Part shown: positions 17,081 through 24,831 of the stretch, one piece after another
How positions within the stretch are numbered: the first letter of the stretch is position 1
How the letters are laid out: the number at the start of each line of letters is the position of its first letter
NCBI RefSeq assembly: GCF_009767915.1
Contig: NZ_WSRP01000029.1
Location: forward strand, 1 to 39,138
Direction: 5' to 3'
DNA from: Parasutterella muris
GTDB taxonomy: Bacteria; Pseudomonadota; Gammaproteobacteria; Burkholderiales; Burkholderiaceae_F
Length of the DNA stretch: 39,138 nt
The notes under the pieces: model-generated
What the model was told of the DNA's origin: nothing
The model's input: only the letters and a program-made list of their open reading frames with translations
Databases searched by the model: none
Made by a program: the position numbers and the translations under genes

Positions 17081-18999
17081 TCGAACAGGATACTTCCTAC
17101 GAAGCCCTCACGGAAATTATTCTCGGGCTGACCGAAGCGAAAACAGGCAGCAGCGACCCGCAGCTGCGCGGCGCGCTCACCGTGCTTCTTCAGGAGCTGA
17201 CGGAGATCGAGAACAAAGGTGGTCTCTGCCTTGAATGGAAGAGTGACGATGAGAAGCTCCGCTGCATCGATATTCTTAAAAGCGCCGGACTGATCGCCGA
17301 AGGCGCCGATCTGGACACCGCGCATCCGTATCAGATGAGAAACGTCTGTCTCTTCGTTGCGGACCGCTCGGAGCCCGGTAAGGTGCGCATTTATTCGCAC
17401 AGATCGTTCTTCGGGGAGAGCCGTTTGGCGGCAAATATCGCCGCACTCGCAAAGGCACCGAGTTCCGGCGCCGCCTGCGTCGATAAATTGGACGCTTTGG
17501 AAGCAAAAGCAAAAGAAATGGGCGCGTTCCAGCTGAACGACGGCCAGAGGCAAGCCGCTTCTCTTGCGCTTCAGAACAACTTCTCGGTTATCTGCGGCGG
17601 CCCCGGTACCGGTAAAACCACCTCAGTCGTTCGCTTTCTGGAGGTCGCGCTTCAGAATTGCCCCGAAGCGTCGGTCACACTCTGCGCTCCGACCGGAAAG
17701 GCTAAAAGCCGCCTGAATGAATCCGTCATTTACTCCGCGCAGGAGCGCCCCAATCTCTATCCGCTGGTCAAAAAAGCCGCCGATGAAGAACGAATTCAGA
17801 GTCTGACGATTCATAAACTGCTCGGAACACCGCTTTCCAACGGAGAACGGCCTTCCCGGACCAATCCTCTGGAAACGCGGATTTTGATTATCGACGAAGG
17901 TTCCATGGTGGACGAACATTTGGCGGACAGTCTCTTTAGCGTCATCGATCCGCACACAACTAAGACGGTCGTGCTCGGAGATAAGCATCAGCTTGCGGCG
18001 GTCGGCCCGGGTTCTGTTTTTGCCGATATCTCCAACAGCAGCGGACCGCTCAGCCGCTTCAGCTGCGAACTCACCGAAAGCAAACGCTTTAAAAAAGACA
18101 GTCTCATCCACAAAGTCGCGACACATATTCTGAATCTGGAAAACAAAACCGCGGATCTGCATGAATTCGAAGCACTCTTTGAAGGCGCGGAGACAAACGG
18201 AGCATTCGGCGCGGTCGGACTCTTCTACGACAAACCGAATAAGGAAAGCGGGCTCAGCGCAACCGCGAAAAAATGGCTGGAAGAAAAGATTAATGGCTAC
18301 GCTGCAGCGGTCAAGTCCCTTCGTCAAACACTCAGCACAATCAAGCTTGATGATGCGGAAGAAACCGACACCCAAAAACTGCCTCAGCCGCTGCATGATG
18401 CTTTAAAGGTCGCCTGGAACAGTCTTAGCGGCTTCCGACCCATCTGCGCTCAGCGCAGGGGCGCATTCAGTTTAGACGCTGTGAACCGCTTCTGTGATCA
18501 GGTGCTTCGTAAAAAGCTGAACTGCAGGAACGAAGACGAGTTTTACGTCGGAAAAGTCATCATTGTCCGTAAAAATGATCCGAGCGGCATCTCGAACGGA
18601 GATGTCTGCATTCTGCTCCCGATTTGGTTCAAGAACGAGGACCAACCTTCTTGGTACGCATATGTCGGAGATCTCGACAGACTGTATCCCGCGATGCTGC
18701 TTCCCTCATACGACACAGCTTTCGGCATCACCATCCATCAGTCGCAAGGCTCCGGTTTTGATGATGTCGCGGTATTTCTTCCGCCGATCACTAACAAGGA
18801 GCTTGAGGATCCCGAAAACGGTGCGGTCTCTCTCTGCACTCGAGAGCTTCTGTACACCGGCTTTACACGCGCGAAAAAGAGCTGTCTCATTTTTGGAAGT
18901 CCCGCTTCTGTTGAACTCTCATTAAGCCGCGTCACCGAGCGCACCGGCGGACTTCAGGATCGGCTTCGTGAGAAATTCAAAAACTCCGCAAATCCTTAG
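17077..18999 (+). CDS. recD: Exodeoxyribonuclease V alpha subunit RecD
   Basis: RecD is the 5'-3' helicase of RecBCD. In 640 residues it shows Walker A (VICGGPGTGKTTSVVRFLEV, about 171-190), CAPTGKAKSRLNES, the TIHKLLG motif, motif II (ILIIDEGSMVDEHLADSLF), VVLGDKHQLAAVGPGSVFAD and the C-terminal TIHQSQGSGFDDVAVFLP and LLYTGFTRAKKSCLIFGS. It overlaps recB by four bases (ATGA), the tightest coupling in the operon. After the stop there is a 92-base gap without a clear terminator before the lyase genes, so read-through cannot be excluded. Confidence 0.97.
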   Translation: MIEQDTSYEALTEIILGLTEAKTGSSDPQLRGALTVLLQELTEIENKGGLCLEWKSDDEKLRCIDILKSAGLIAEGADLDTAHPYQMRNVCLFVADRSEPGKVRIYSHRSFFGESRLAANIAALAKAPSSGAACVDKLDALEAKAKEMGAFQLNDGQRQAASLALQNNFSVICGGPGTGKTTSVVRFLEVALQNCPEASVTLCAPTGKAKSRLNESVIYSAQERPNLYPLVKKAADEERIQSLTIHKLLGTPLSNGERPSRTNPLETRILIIDEGSMVDEHLADSLFSVIDPHTTKTVVLGDKHQLAAVGPGSVFADISNSSGPLSRFSCELTESKRFKKDSLIHKVATHILNLENKTADLHEFEALFEGAETNGAFGAVGLFYDKPNKESGLSATAKKWLEEKINGYAAAVKSLRQTLSTIKLDDAEETDTQKLPQPLHDALKVAWNSLSGFRPICAQRRGAFSLDAVNRFCDQVLRKKLNCRNEDEFYVGKVIIVRKNDPSGISNGDVCILLPIWFKNEDQPSWYAYVGDLDRLYPAMLLPSYDTAFGITIHQSQGSGFDDVAVFLPPITNKELEDPENGAVSLCTRELLYTGFTRAKKSCLIFGSPASVELSLSRVTERTGGLQDRLREKFKNSANP

Positions 19000-19091
19000 G
19001 GATCACCTCTCTAACTGTTATCACGGATTAATGTTTGCCGACGGTAGGACTAAGATAATTGGCTGAGAAAAATTAAACAACAGGAGACGAA

Positions 19092-19400
19092 ATGCCCAAG
19101 GCGCTTCACATTCATCCCAGTGACAATGTCGCCGTCTGCACAAGCGAAGTCAAGCCGGCCGATGAAGTAGAAATCATCGACTCCGACGGCAGCCGCAGCT
19201 CAATCACAGCGGTCGGCGCCGTCGCTTTCTGCAACAAGATTGCACTGCGCGACATTGAACCCGAAGAAGATATCCTGAAATACGGAGAAGTCATCGGCAA
19301 AGCCACGCAAAAGATCCTCAAAGGCACCATGGTCAGCCACCTGAACATCAGAAGCTGTCCGAGATCCTATGCCGACGAATACATTCAGAAAGGAGAATAA
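19092..19400 (+). CDS. UxaA/GarD-family lyase, small SAF-domain subunit
   Basis: The 102-residue protein is a single SAF domain, the part that forms the N-terminus of one-chain altronate and galactarate dehydratases. Its KALHIHPSDNVAVCTSEVKP opening and KYGEVIGKATQKILKGTMVS (with 'GTMVSHLN' replacing the usual 'GxHVHxHN') are typical. In two-gene members, such as (2R)-sulfolactate sulfo-lyase SuyA, this domain is a separate protein. AGGAG stands 7 bases before the ATG. The gene for the large subunit starts 2 bases after its stop. The substrate cannot be read from the sequence: altronate, galactarate, another sugar acid or sulfolactate are all possible. No transporter or pathway gene for any of these is adjacent. 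Confidence 0.85.
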   Translation: MPKALHIHPSDNVAVCTSEVKPADEVEIIDSDGSRSSITAVGAVAFCNKIALRDIEPEEDILKYGEVIGKATQKILKGTMVSHLNIRSCPRSYADEYIQKGE

Positions 19401-19402
19401 CG

Positions 19403-20563
19403 ATGGAATTTTTAGGATACAAAAGATCTGACGGTTCCGTCGGCGTGAGAAATCATGTACTGATTCTTCCTTCCTGCGCCTGCGCTTCCGAAACCTGCCG
19501 CGTTGTCGCCTCTCAGGTGCGCGGTACAAAAAACGTCATCATCAACGTCGGCTGCTCTGACGTTGCCGCCAACACCGAACTCACGCAGCGCGTGCTCACC
19601 GGTTTCGCGCTCAACGCGAATGTTTACGGCGTGATTATCATCGGTCTCGGCTGCGAAACAGTCGGTCATCGCCAGCTCGCAGACAAAATCCGCGCTCTGA
19701 CCGATAAGCCGGTTGTCTCTTTTGGCATTCAGGAAGAAGGCGGCACTGTGGGAACCGCCGCTTTGGCGGTCCGAGCCGCGCGTCAGATGGTCGCCGAGGC
19801 CAGTCAGATGCAGCGGACCAAGTGTCCGGTCTCGGATCTCTTCGTCGCGATCGAATGCGGCGGATCCGACGCGACCAGCGGCATCGCCTCCAACCCCGCG
19901 GTCGGCAATATGGCCGATCGGCTTGTTGATCTCGGCGCAACCACAATGATGAGCGAAACGGTCGAATTCATCGGTGCCGAGCATGTGCTTGCCAGAAGAG
20001 GCGCCACGCCTGAGATTCATGATCAGATCATCCGCATCTGCGAGGATTACGAGAAGCATCTCGCGCTTGCCGGCCAGGACTGCCGTACCGGACAGCCGAC
20101 CCCCGGCAATAAAGCGGGCGGGCTCTCCACAATCGAAGAAAAGAGCCTCGGCTGCATCCACAAAGGCGGAACCCGACCGGTGGTTGAAGTGCTTGCCGAA
20201 GCGGCACGCTCGACTAAGAAAGGCGCTCTGATCATGGACACTCCGGGATATGACATCTCTTCGGTCACCAGCATGATCGCGGGCGGCGCGACCGTGGTTG
20301 TCTTTACCACCGGCCGCGGCACACCGACCGGTCACGCCTTAGCGCCGGTCATCAAGGTCACCGCCAACCCGATTACCGCCAAACGCATGAAAGACAACAT
20401 GGACATTGATGTCTCGGGCATTTTGGAGGGCGAAGAAACGATCAACGAAGCGGGCGAGCGGATCCTCGAGGATGTCGTCGAGGTCGCCTCCGGCAAGATG
20501 ACGAAAGCCGAAGCGCTCGGATTCTCCGATATCGCAGTCGATCACGTCTGCCGCTTTATCTAG
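19403..20563 (+). CDS. UxaA/GarD-family lyase, large subunit (SuyB-like or altronate dehydratase-like)
   Basis: The 386-residue protein is the catalytic part of the UxaA/GarD family. It opens FLGYKRSDGSVGVRNHVLIL with the family's 'GYxRxDGxxGxRN' and continues with cysteine-bearing loops (LPSCACASETC, NVGCSDVAAN, GLGCETVG). FVAIECGGSDATSGIASNPA is the family's 'LQCGGSDxxSGxTANPA' block. SLGCIHKGGTRPVVEVL and MDTPGYDISSVTSMIAGGAT followed by FTTGRGTPTGHALAPVIKVT are also typical. The cysteines probably bind an iron needed for dehydration. The split from the SAF subunit and the near-equal sizes match SuyAB, but many split UxaA proteins act on sugar acids. AGGAG precedes the start, and a strong terminator follows the gene. 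Confidence 0.88.
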   Translation: MEFLGYKRSDGSVGVRNHVLILPSCACASETCRVVASQVRGTKNVIINVGCSDVAANTELTQRVLTGFALNANVYGVIIIGLGCETVGHRQLADKIRALTDKPVVSFGIQEEGGTVGTAALAVRAARQMVAEASQMQRTKCPVSDLFVAIECGGSDATSGIASNPAVGNMADRLVDLGATTMMSETVEFIGAEHVLARRGATPEIHDQIIRICEDYEKHLALAGQDCRTGQPTPGNKAGGLSTIEEKSLGCIHKGGTRPVVEVLAEAARSTKKGALIMDTPGYDISSVTSMIAGGATVVVFTTGRGTPTGHALAPVIKVTANPITAKRMKDNMDIDVSGILEGEETINEAGERILEDVVEVASGKMTKAEALGFSDIAVDHVCRFI

Positions 20564-20577
20564 TCGCTGAGTCAATC

Positions 20578-20615
20578 AGAGCCTTTCTTACGCAAAAAAG
20601 AAAGGCTCTTTTTTA
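20578..20615 (+). terminator. Strong terminator between the lyase genes and the ABC importer
   Basis: AGAGCCTTTCTT (20578-20589) pairs perfectly with 20598-20609 and is followed by TTTTTTATTTT. The stop codon of the convergent ATPase gene (20613-20615) lies in the T-rich tail, so the same hairpin may also end the minus-strand operon, though it lacks a T run on that side. Confidence 0.88.
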
Positions 20616-22439
20616 TTTTCCGAGCTTTTGGCGCAGCGCGTCAAAATTCGGCACCGCGTTCAAAAGATTCTGCGTATAGACTTCTCTGGGCGTATTTAAA
20701 ACCTCCGCCGCGGTTCCAGACTCAACGACACGTCCGTCCTTCATCACAATGACGTCATCGGCGAGGTAACGCACCACGCTGAAGTTGTGCGTGATAAAAA
20801 GGTACGAAATCCCTCTGTTTTTCTGGATCTCGTTTAACAAATTCAGAATCTGGGCCTGTACCGATACGTCAAGCGCAGAAGTCGGCTCATCACAAATCAG
20901 CAATTCCGGCTCCACCAGAAGCGCCCGGGCAATCGCCAAACGCTGACGCTGTCCGCCGGAAAACTCATGCGGGTAGCGGTAAAGTGAATCCGAACGCAGA
21001 CCGCAGAGATTGACTGCGGATTCCGCCCGATCGATCGCTTCTGAAGCTGAAGTGCCCGATCTCAGACTTTCGAGCCCCTCTAAAAGAATCTCTTTAACGC
21101 GCATGCGCGGATTAAGGCTTGAGAACGGGTCTTGGAAAATCACCTGTATTCGTCGTCTTGCTTCTAAGAGCGCCTGTCCTTTGAGCTCACTGAGCTCGGT
21201 GCCGTCAAGCCGCGCCGAACCGTTGATATGCGCCGCGCTGCGAAGCAGCTGCAGAACGCCTCGCGCGACAGTCGTCTTGCCGCTTCCGCTTTCTCCGACC
21301 AGCGCGGTGGTGCGGCCCCGAAGCACATCAAAAGATACGTCCTGAACCGCTTTCACATAATCCGGCCGGCGCAGGAAGCCGCCGTGCGTAGGAAACCAAA
21401 CGTTATAGTCACGCACCTGCAGCAAAGCGCCCGCTTCCGTCGCTTCGCTTTCCACCGCGGCGTCACTTCTCGGAAGCTCTACTTTCGATTTAATCGGAAA
21501 CAAACAGCGAACGCGCCGAGTACCGAAATCCGTCAGAGGGACGTCGCCTCGCCTGCACTCTGCTCTTGCTTCAGTACAGCGATCGGCAAAACGGCATCCG
21601 ACAAACTTTCGGTTCAAGCGGGGCACCATCCCGGGAATCGCCTGAAGCGGGTGCGATTTATCTTTGCCTTCCGGGAGTGCTTTGAGCAAATTGCGCGCGT
21701 ACGGATGGTAGGGGCTCGAGAAGAAATCCTGAGCGCTGGCCTCTTCCACAAGCTCTCCGGCATACATCAGACCCACACGGTCCGCCACCTGAGCAACTAC
21801 CGTCAAATCATGCGTGATCAGCAGAACGCCAATGTTTTCCGAATCGCGAAGACTCTTAATGAGATCAAGAATCTGCGCCTGAATGGTCACATCAAGCGCG
21901 GTCGTCGGCTCGTCCGCGATTAAGTATTTCGGCTGCGCCGCCAGCGCGATCGCGATCATGACGCGCTGCCTTTGTCCGCCGGAAAGCTCATGCGGGAAAG
22001 AGTCAATACGTCTCTCGGGCTCCGGAATGCCGACTTTTTTCAGCCATTCAAGCGCCTTAGCGCGGGCCTTTACGCCTCTAAGCGCCGTATGCAGTTCAAT
22101 TGTCTCTACGATCTGATCGCCGACCGTCATAACTGGGTTCAGCGACGTCGCCGGTTCCTGAAAAATCAGGCTGATCTTTGAGGAACGAATATGACGCATC
22201 ATTGACTCGGGCAGCCCCATAATCTCGGTGCCGTCAACCGTGACGACGCCTGATGTGACACGGCCCGTACTCGGCAAAAGACGCAGCAGAGAAAACGCCG
22301 TCATCGATTTTCCGCAGCCGGATTCGCCTACTAAAGCGCAGAACTCTCCGGGGCTGAGCTCTAAGCTCAAACCGTCAACCACGCGCACCGTATCCTCGGA
22401 AGTGAGGATGTCAGTCACCATGTTCGATATCTGCAGCAT
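20613..22439 (-). CDS. Oligopeptide-type ABC importer, fused double ATP-binding protein (YejF-like)
   Basis: The 608-residue protein fuses two ABC ATPase domains, as in YejF and GsiA. The first has Walker [20 protein letters not shown] (about 38-56), signature [19 protein letters not shown] and Walker [13 protein letters not shown]. The second has [37 protein letters not shown] and [12 protein letters not shown]. After each core lies the oligopeptide-type extension with a cysteine set ([19 protein letters not shown]), which in relatives can hold an iron-sulfur cluster. It energises the two permeases encoded just upstream. Its ATG overlaps the preceding stop by one base (TAATG). It is the last gene of the operon. 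Confidence 0.93.
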   Translation of the reverse strand: MLQISNMVTDILTSEDTVRVVDGLSLELSPGEFCALVGESGCGKSMTAFSLLRLLPSTGRVTSGVVTVDGTEIMGLPESMMRHIRSSKISLIFQEPATSLNPVMTVGDQIVETIELHTALRGVKARAKALEWLKKVGIPEPERRIDSFPHELSGGQRQRVMIAIALAAQPKYLIADEPTTALDVTIQAQILDLIKSLRDSENIGVLLITHDLTVVAQVADRVGLMYAGELVEEASAQDFFSSPYHPYARNLLKALPEGKDKSHPLQAIPGMVPRLNRKFVGCRFADRCTEARAECRRGDVPLTDFGTRRVRCLFPIKSKVELPRSDAAVESEATEAGALLQVRDYNVWFPTHGGFLRRPDYVKAVQDVSFDVLRGRTTALVGESGSGKTTVARGVLQLLRSAAHINGSARLDGTELSELKGQALLEARRRIQVIFQDPFSSLNPRMRVKEILLEGLESLRSGTSASEAIDRAESAVNLCGLRSDSLYRYPHEFSGGQRQRLAIARALLVEPELLICDEPTSALDVSVQAQILNLLNEIQKNRGISYLFITHNFSVVRYLADDVIVMKDGRVVESGTAAEVLNTPREVYTQNLLNAVPNFDALRQKLGK

Positions 22440-23857
22440 TACTTTCCTCTCTTCACTTTAATTGCCAAACGCGGATCAAACGCTTCCCGCACGGAAGAAG
22501 CCAGAAGATTTGCCGAAAGAACCAGCGTCAGCATAAAAACAAACGCCGTACAGAGATTCCACCAAACCACAGGGGTTCTAGAAAGTTCGAGTCTGCCCGC
22601 GTTGATCATCGAACCGAAACTGTATGTGGTCGGGTCGACCCCAACGCCCACATAGGAGAGCACGGCCTCATACAGCACGATGCCCGAGAAATCCAAAACC
22701 GCCACAATCAATACGATGTGAAGCACATTCGGAAGCACGTGGCGGCGCATAATACGGAACGGTCCGACACCGAACGCTCTTGCCGCCTGGATGTAATCAA
22801 GCTGAGAAATCTTGAGCGTCTCCGCGCGCAGCAAACGCGCAAGCGTCGCCCAGCCTGTAAGACCGATAATGACGCTCAGCATAAAGAGCCTTAGATCCGC
22901 CCGCTCAATGCCGGTGGCGTACATGCCGGGATGCGCGTCAATAAACACCTGAATCATCAGCACGGAAGCGGCAATCAGCAGCACACTCGGAATCGAAGAG
23001 AGCGTGGTGTACAGGTACTGAATCAAGTCATCAACCCAACCCTTGAAAAAACCGGCGCTGATGCCGAGCACCACGGCGAAAGGCAGCGTTGTCAGCGTGG
23101 CAAGCGTTCCGATAACCAGCGCGGTACGAATCGATTTAAACGCCTGGAAAAGCACATCGTTGCCGGTCTGATCAGTGCCCATCACGTGGTAGAAGGGCCA
23201 GAGAAACGCGATAAGAGATCCGAGGAGCACCAAAATCGAAACGGTCGAAAGAACGGCTTCATAGGGCACCTCGTCTCGCCGCTTAAAGAGCCTGCCCGCC
23301 TCCTCGGCAAAGGTCCTTCCTTTGGCGCGCGCGGCGCAGAGAACGCAAATGACCCAAAGCGCAGCGCAGGCGGCAAGACCAATAGCAAGCGCAAAAGCGC
23401 ATCTGACAAGAACATCCCTAACGTGATCGCTCTCGTCCTTCAGATGCGCGCCGCCCGCTTTCAGCGGCTCGTAATCACGAATCGGACGACCGTTTTCAAA
23501 GCGTGAATTTTTTTCAAAGGTGCGCGTCGCCAGCGGCTCCGAGTAAGACTTTTCTTCGGCAAGATGCGCCTTGCCAAACGCTTTGTCCAGCAGAGAATAC
23601 GTCTTAACGTCATAAACCGCGTGCTGATCCTGCACCGCGATAACCGGACGGAAATGCACCGAATCCAAAACGGCAGTCAAAAGGAAAAAACCGAGCAGTG
23701 TCAATGAGCAAAGCGCGGCCGCCGAGCCCATCACATAGCGCCATCGGGCGCGCAGCTCATCGCTGCGCAGCGCATGCCAGAGATAAAAACCGAGTGCCGC
23801 AACCAAGACAATGACCACAATGTCCGTCGGCAGAAGAACAAATTTAGGCATCATCAT
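22439..23857 (-). CDS. Oligopeptide-type ABC importer permease (YejE/DppC-like) with long N-terminal extension
   Basis: The C-terminal 270 residues form a DppC-type permease: HVMGTDQTGNDVLFQAFKSI is the 'HPLGTDxxGRDVLSR' start signal, and LDYIQAARAFGVGPFRIMRR is the EAA loop that meets the ATPase. With 472 residues it is well over 100 longer than typical family members. The extra N-terminus carries membrane helices (about 10-30, 40-62 and 150-172) around a non-membrane segment of about 85 residues (VIAVQDQHAVYDVKTYSLLD onward). It starts with three consecutive ATG codons, overlapping the upstream permease by 4 bases. The function of the extension is unknown. Confidence 0.9.
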   Translation of the reverse strand: MMMPKFVLLPTDIVVIVLVAALGFYLWHALRSDELRARWRYVMGSAAALCSLTLLGFFLLTAVLDSVHFRPVIAVQDQHAVYDVKTYSLLDKAFGKAHLAEEKSYSEPLATRTFEKNSRFENGRPIRDYEPLKAGGAHLKDESDHVRDVLVRCAFALAIGLAACAALWVICVLCAARAKGRTFAEEAGRLFKRRDEVPYEAVLSTVSILVLLGSLIAFLWPFYHVMGTDQTGNDVLFQAFKSIRTALVIGTLATLTTLPFAVVLGISAGFFKGWVDDLIQYLYTTLSSIPSVLLIAASVLMIQVFIDAHPGMYATGIERADLRLFMLSVIIGLTGWATLARLLRAETLKISQLDYIQAARAFGVGPFRIMRRHVLPNVLHIVLIVAVLDFSGIVLYEAVLSYVGVGVDPTTYSFGSMINAGRLELSRTPVVWWNLCTAFVFMLTLVLSANLLASSVREAFDPRLAIKVKRGK

Positions 23858-24831
23858 TTGAGTCGAATCCTCGGGTCGGCAATCGTGTAGGCCACATCCG
23901 TCAAAATCAGACCGATCACATAAAGAACGGTTCCGACAAACACCATGGTGCGCACAATCGCAAAATCTTGACTGTTAATCGCGTCAATCGTAAAGCTGCC
24001 CAGTCCCGGAATGCCGAAGAAACTCTCCATCACCAGTGAGCCTAAGAACAGCATCGGAAGAACCGCCACCGTCGAGGTGAGGATCGGAAGACTTGCGTTG
24101 CGCAGAACATGCTTAAAGAGCACGGCTGACTCCGGCAGCCCTTTGGCGCGGGCCGTGCGGACATAATCTTTGCTGATCTCCTCTAAAAACATGGATCGGT
24201 AAAGGAGCGCGTCTCCGCCAATGCGGGAGAAAACGCCGATCGCGACCGGAAGAATGAGAAAAGCCGCCATCGCTGTGCCGCTTTCAAAACCGGAAATCGG
24301 CACGAGCTTGAGAATCTTGGAAAACAGCCACTGTCCGAAAATAATGTAGAAAAGCCCGGAAATCGACATCATGACGATCGCAAGAATCACGCCGCCGATC
24401 TCGAGCTTCGTATGCCGAAAAAACACCAGCCCCAGAGAGAACACCACGATGACGAAGACACCGAGTAAAAATGTCGGCAGCGCAAGCGCGATCGAAGGGC
24501 CCATGCGGTTTTTAATCTCATAGGCAATATCGCGGCCGGTATCGGACGCGCCTAAGTCACCGACCATCATTCGGGCGCTGTGCTCCCAAAAAATGGTTTC
24601 TGTCGCTTTTTTTGCTCCTTCAGCACTCTCGTTCCACAGAAGCGGCCTGTCGTAGCCGTGGAATTTCTTCCAGCTTTCAATCGCTTCAGCCGTCACGCGT
24701 TTTCCGCCGATATTGAGCCGCGCCATATCATCCGGCGTGTTGACGGTAAAAAACAAAACGAACGTCAGCAGATTCACGCCGATGAGAATTAAAAAGCCGT
24801 AGCCGATGCGTCTTAAAAGATATCGAATCAT
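23854..24831 (-). CDS. Oligopeptide-type ABC importer permease (YejB/DppB-like)
   Basis: The 325-residue permease begins MIRYLLRRIGYGFLILIGVN, the usual DppB/OppB first helix. It has the EAA loop EEISKDYVRTARAKGLPESA followed by VLFKHVLRNASLPILT, and ends in the SFFGIPGLGSFTIDAINSQD and VLYVIGLILTDVAYTIADPR signatures. It should pair with the adjacent YejE-like permease to form the channel. The start overlaps the stop of the binding-protein gene by four bases (ATGA). The region between helices 1 and 2 has the family's periplasmic insertion with KRVTAEAIESWKKFHGYDRP. Confidence 0.93.
   Translation of the reverse strand: MIRYLLRRIGYGFLILIGVNLLTFVLFFTVNTPDDMARLNIGGKRVTAEAIESWKKFHGYDRPLLWNESAEGAKKATETIFWEHSARMMVGDLGASDTGRDIAYEIKNRMGPSIALALPTFLLGVFVIVVFSLGLVFFRHTKLEIGGVILAIVMMSISGLFYIIFGQWLFSKILKLVPISGFESGTAMAAFLILPVAIGVFSRIGGDALLYRSMFLEEISKDYVRTARAKGLPESAVLFKHVLRNASLPILTSTVAVLPMLFLGSLVMESFFGIPGLGSFTIDAINSQDFAIVRTMVFVGTVLYVIGLILTDVAYTIADPRIRLK

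Noticed and set aside
19412-20335. Long minus-strand ORF opposite the large lyase subunit
   Set aside because: It mirrors the GC-rich codon pattern of the lyase gene and encodes no recognisable domain. The plus-strand frame is a clear family member.
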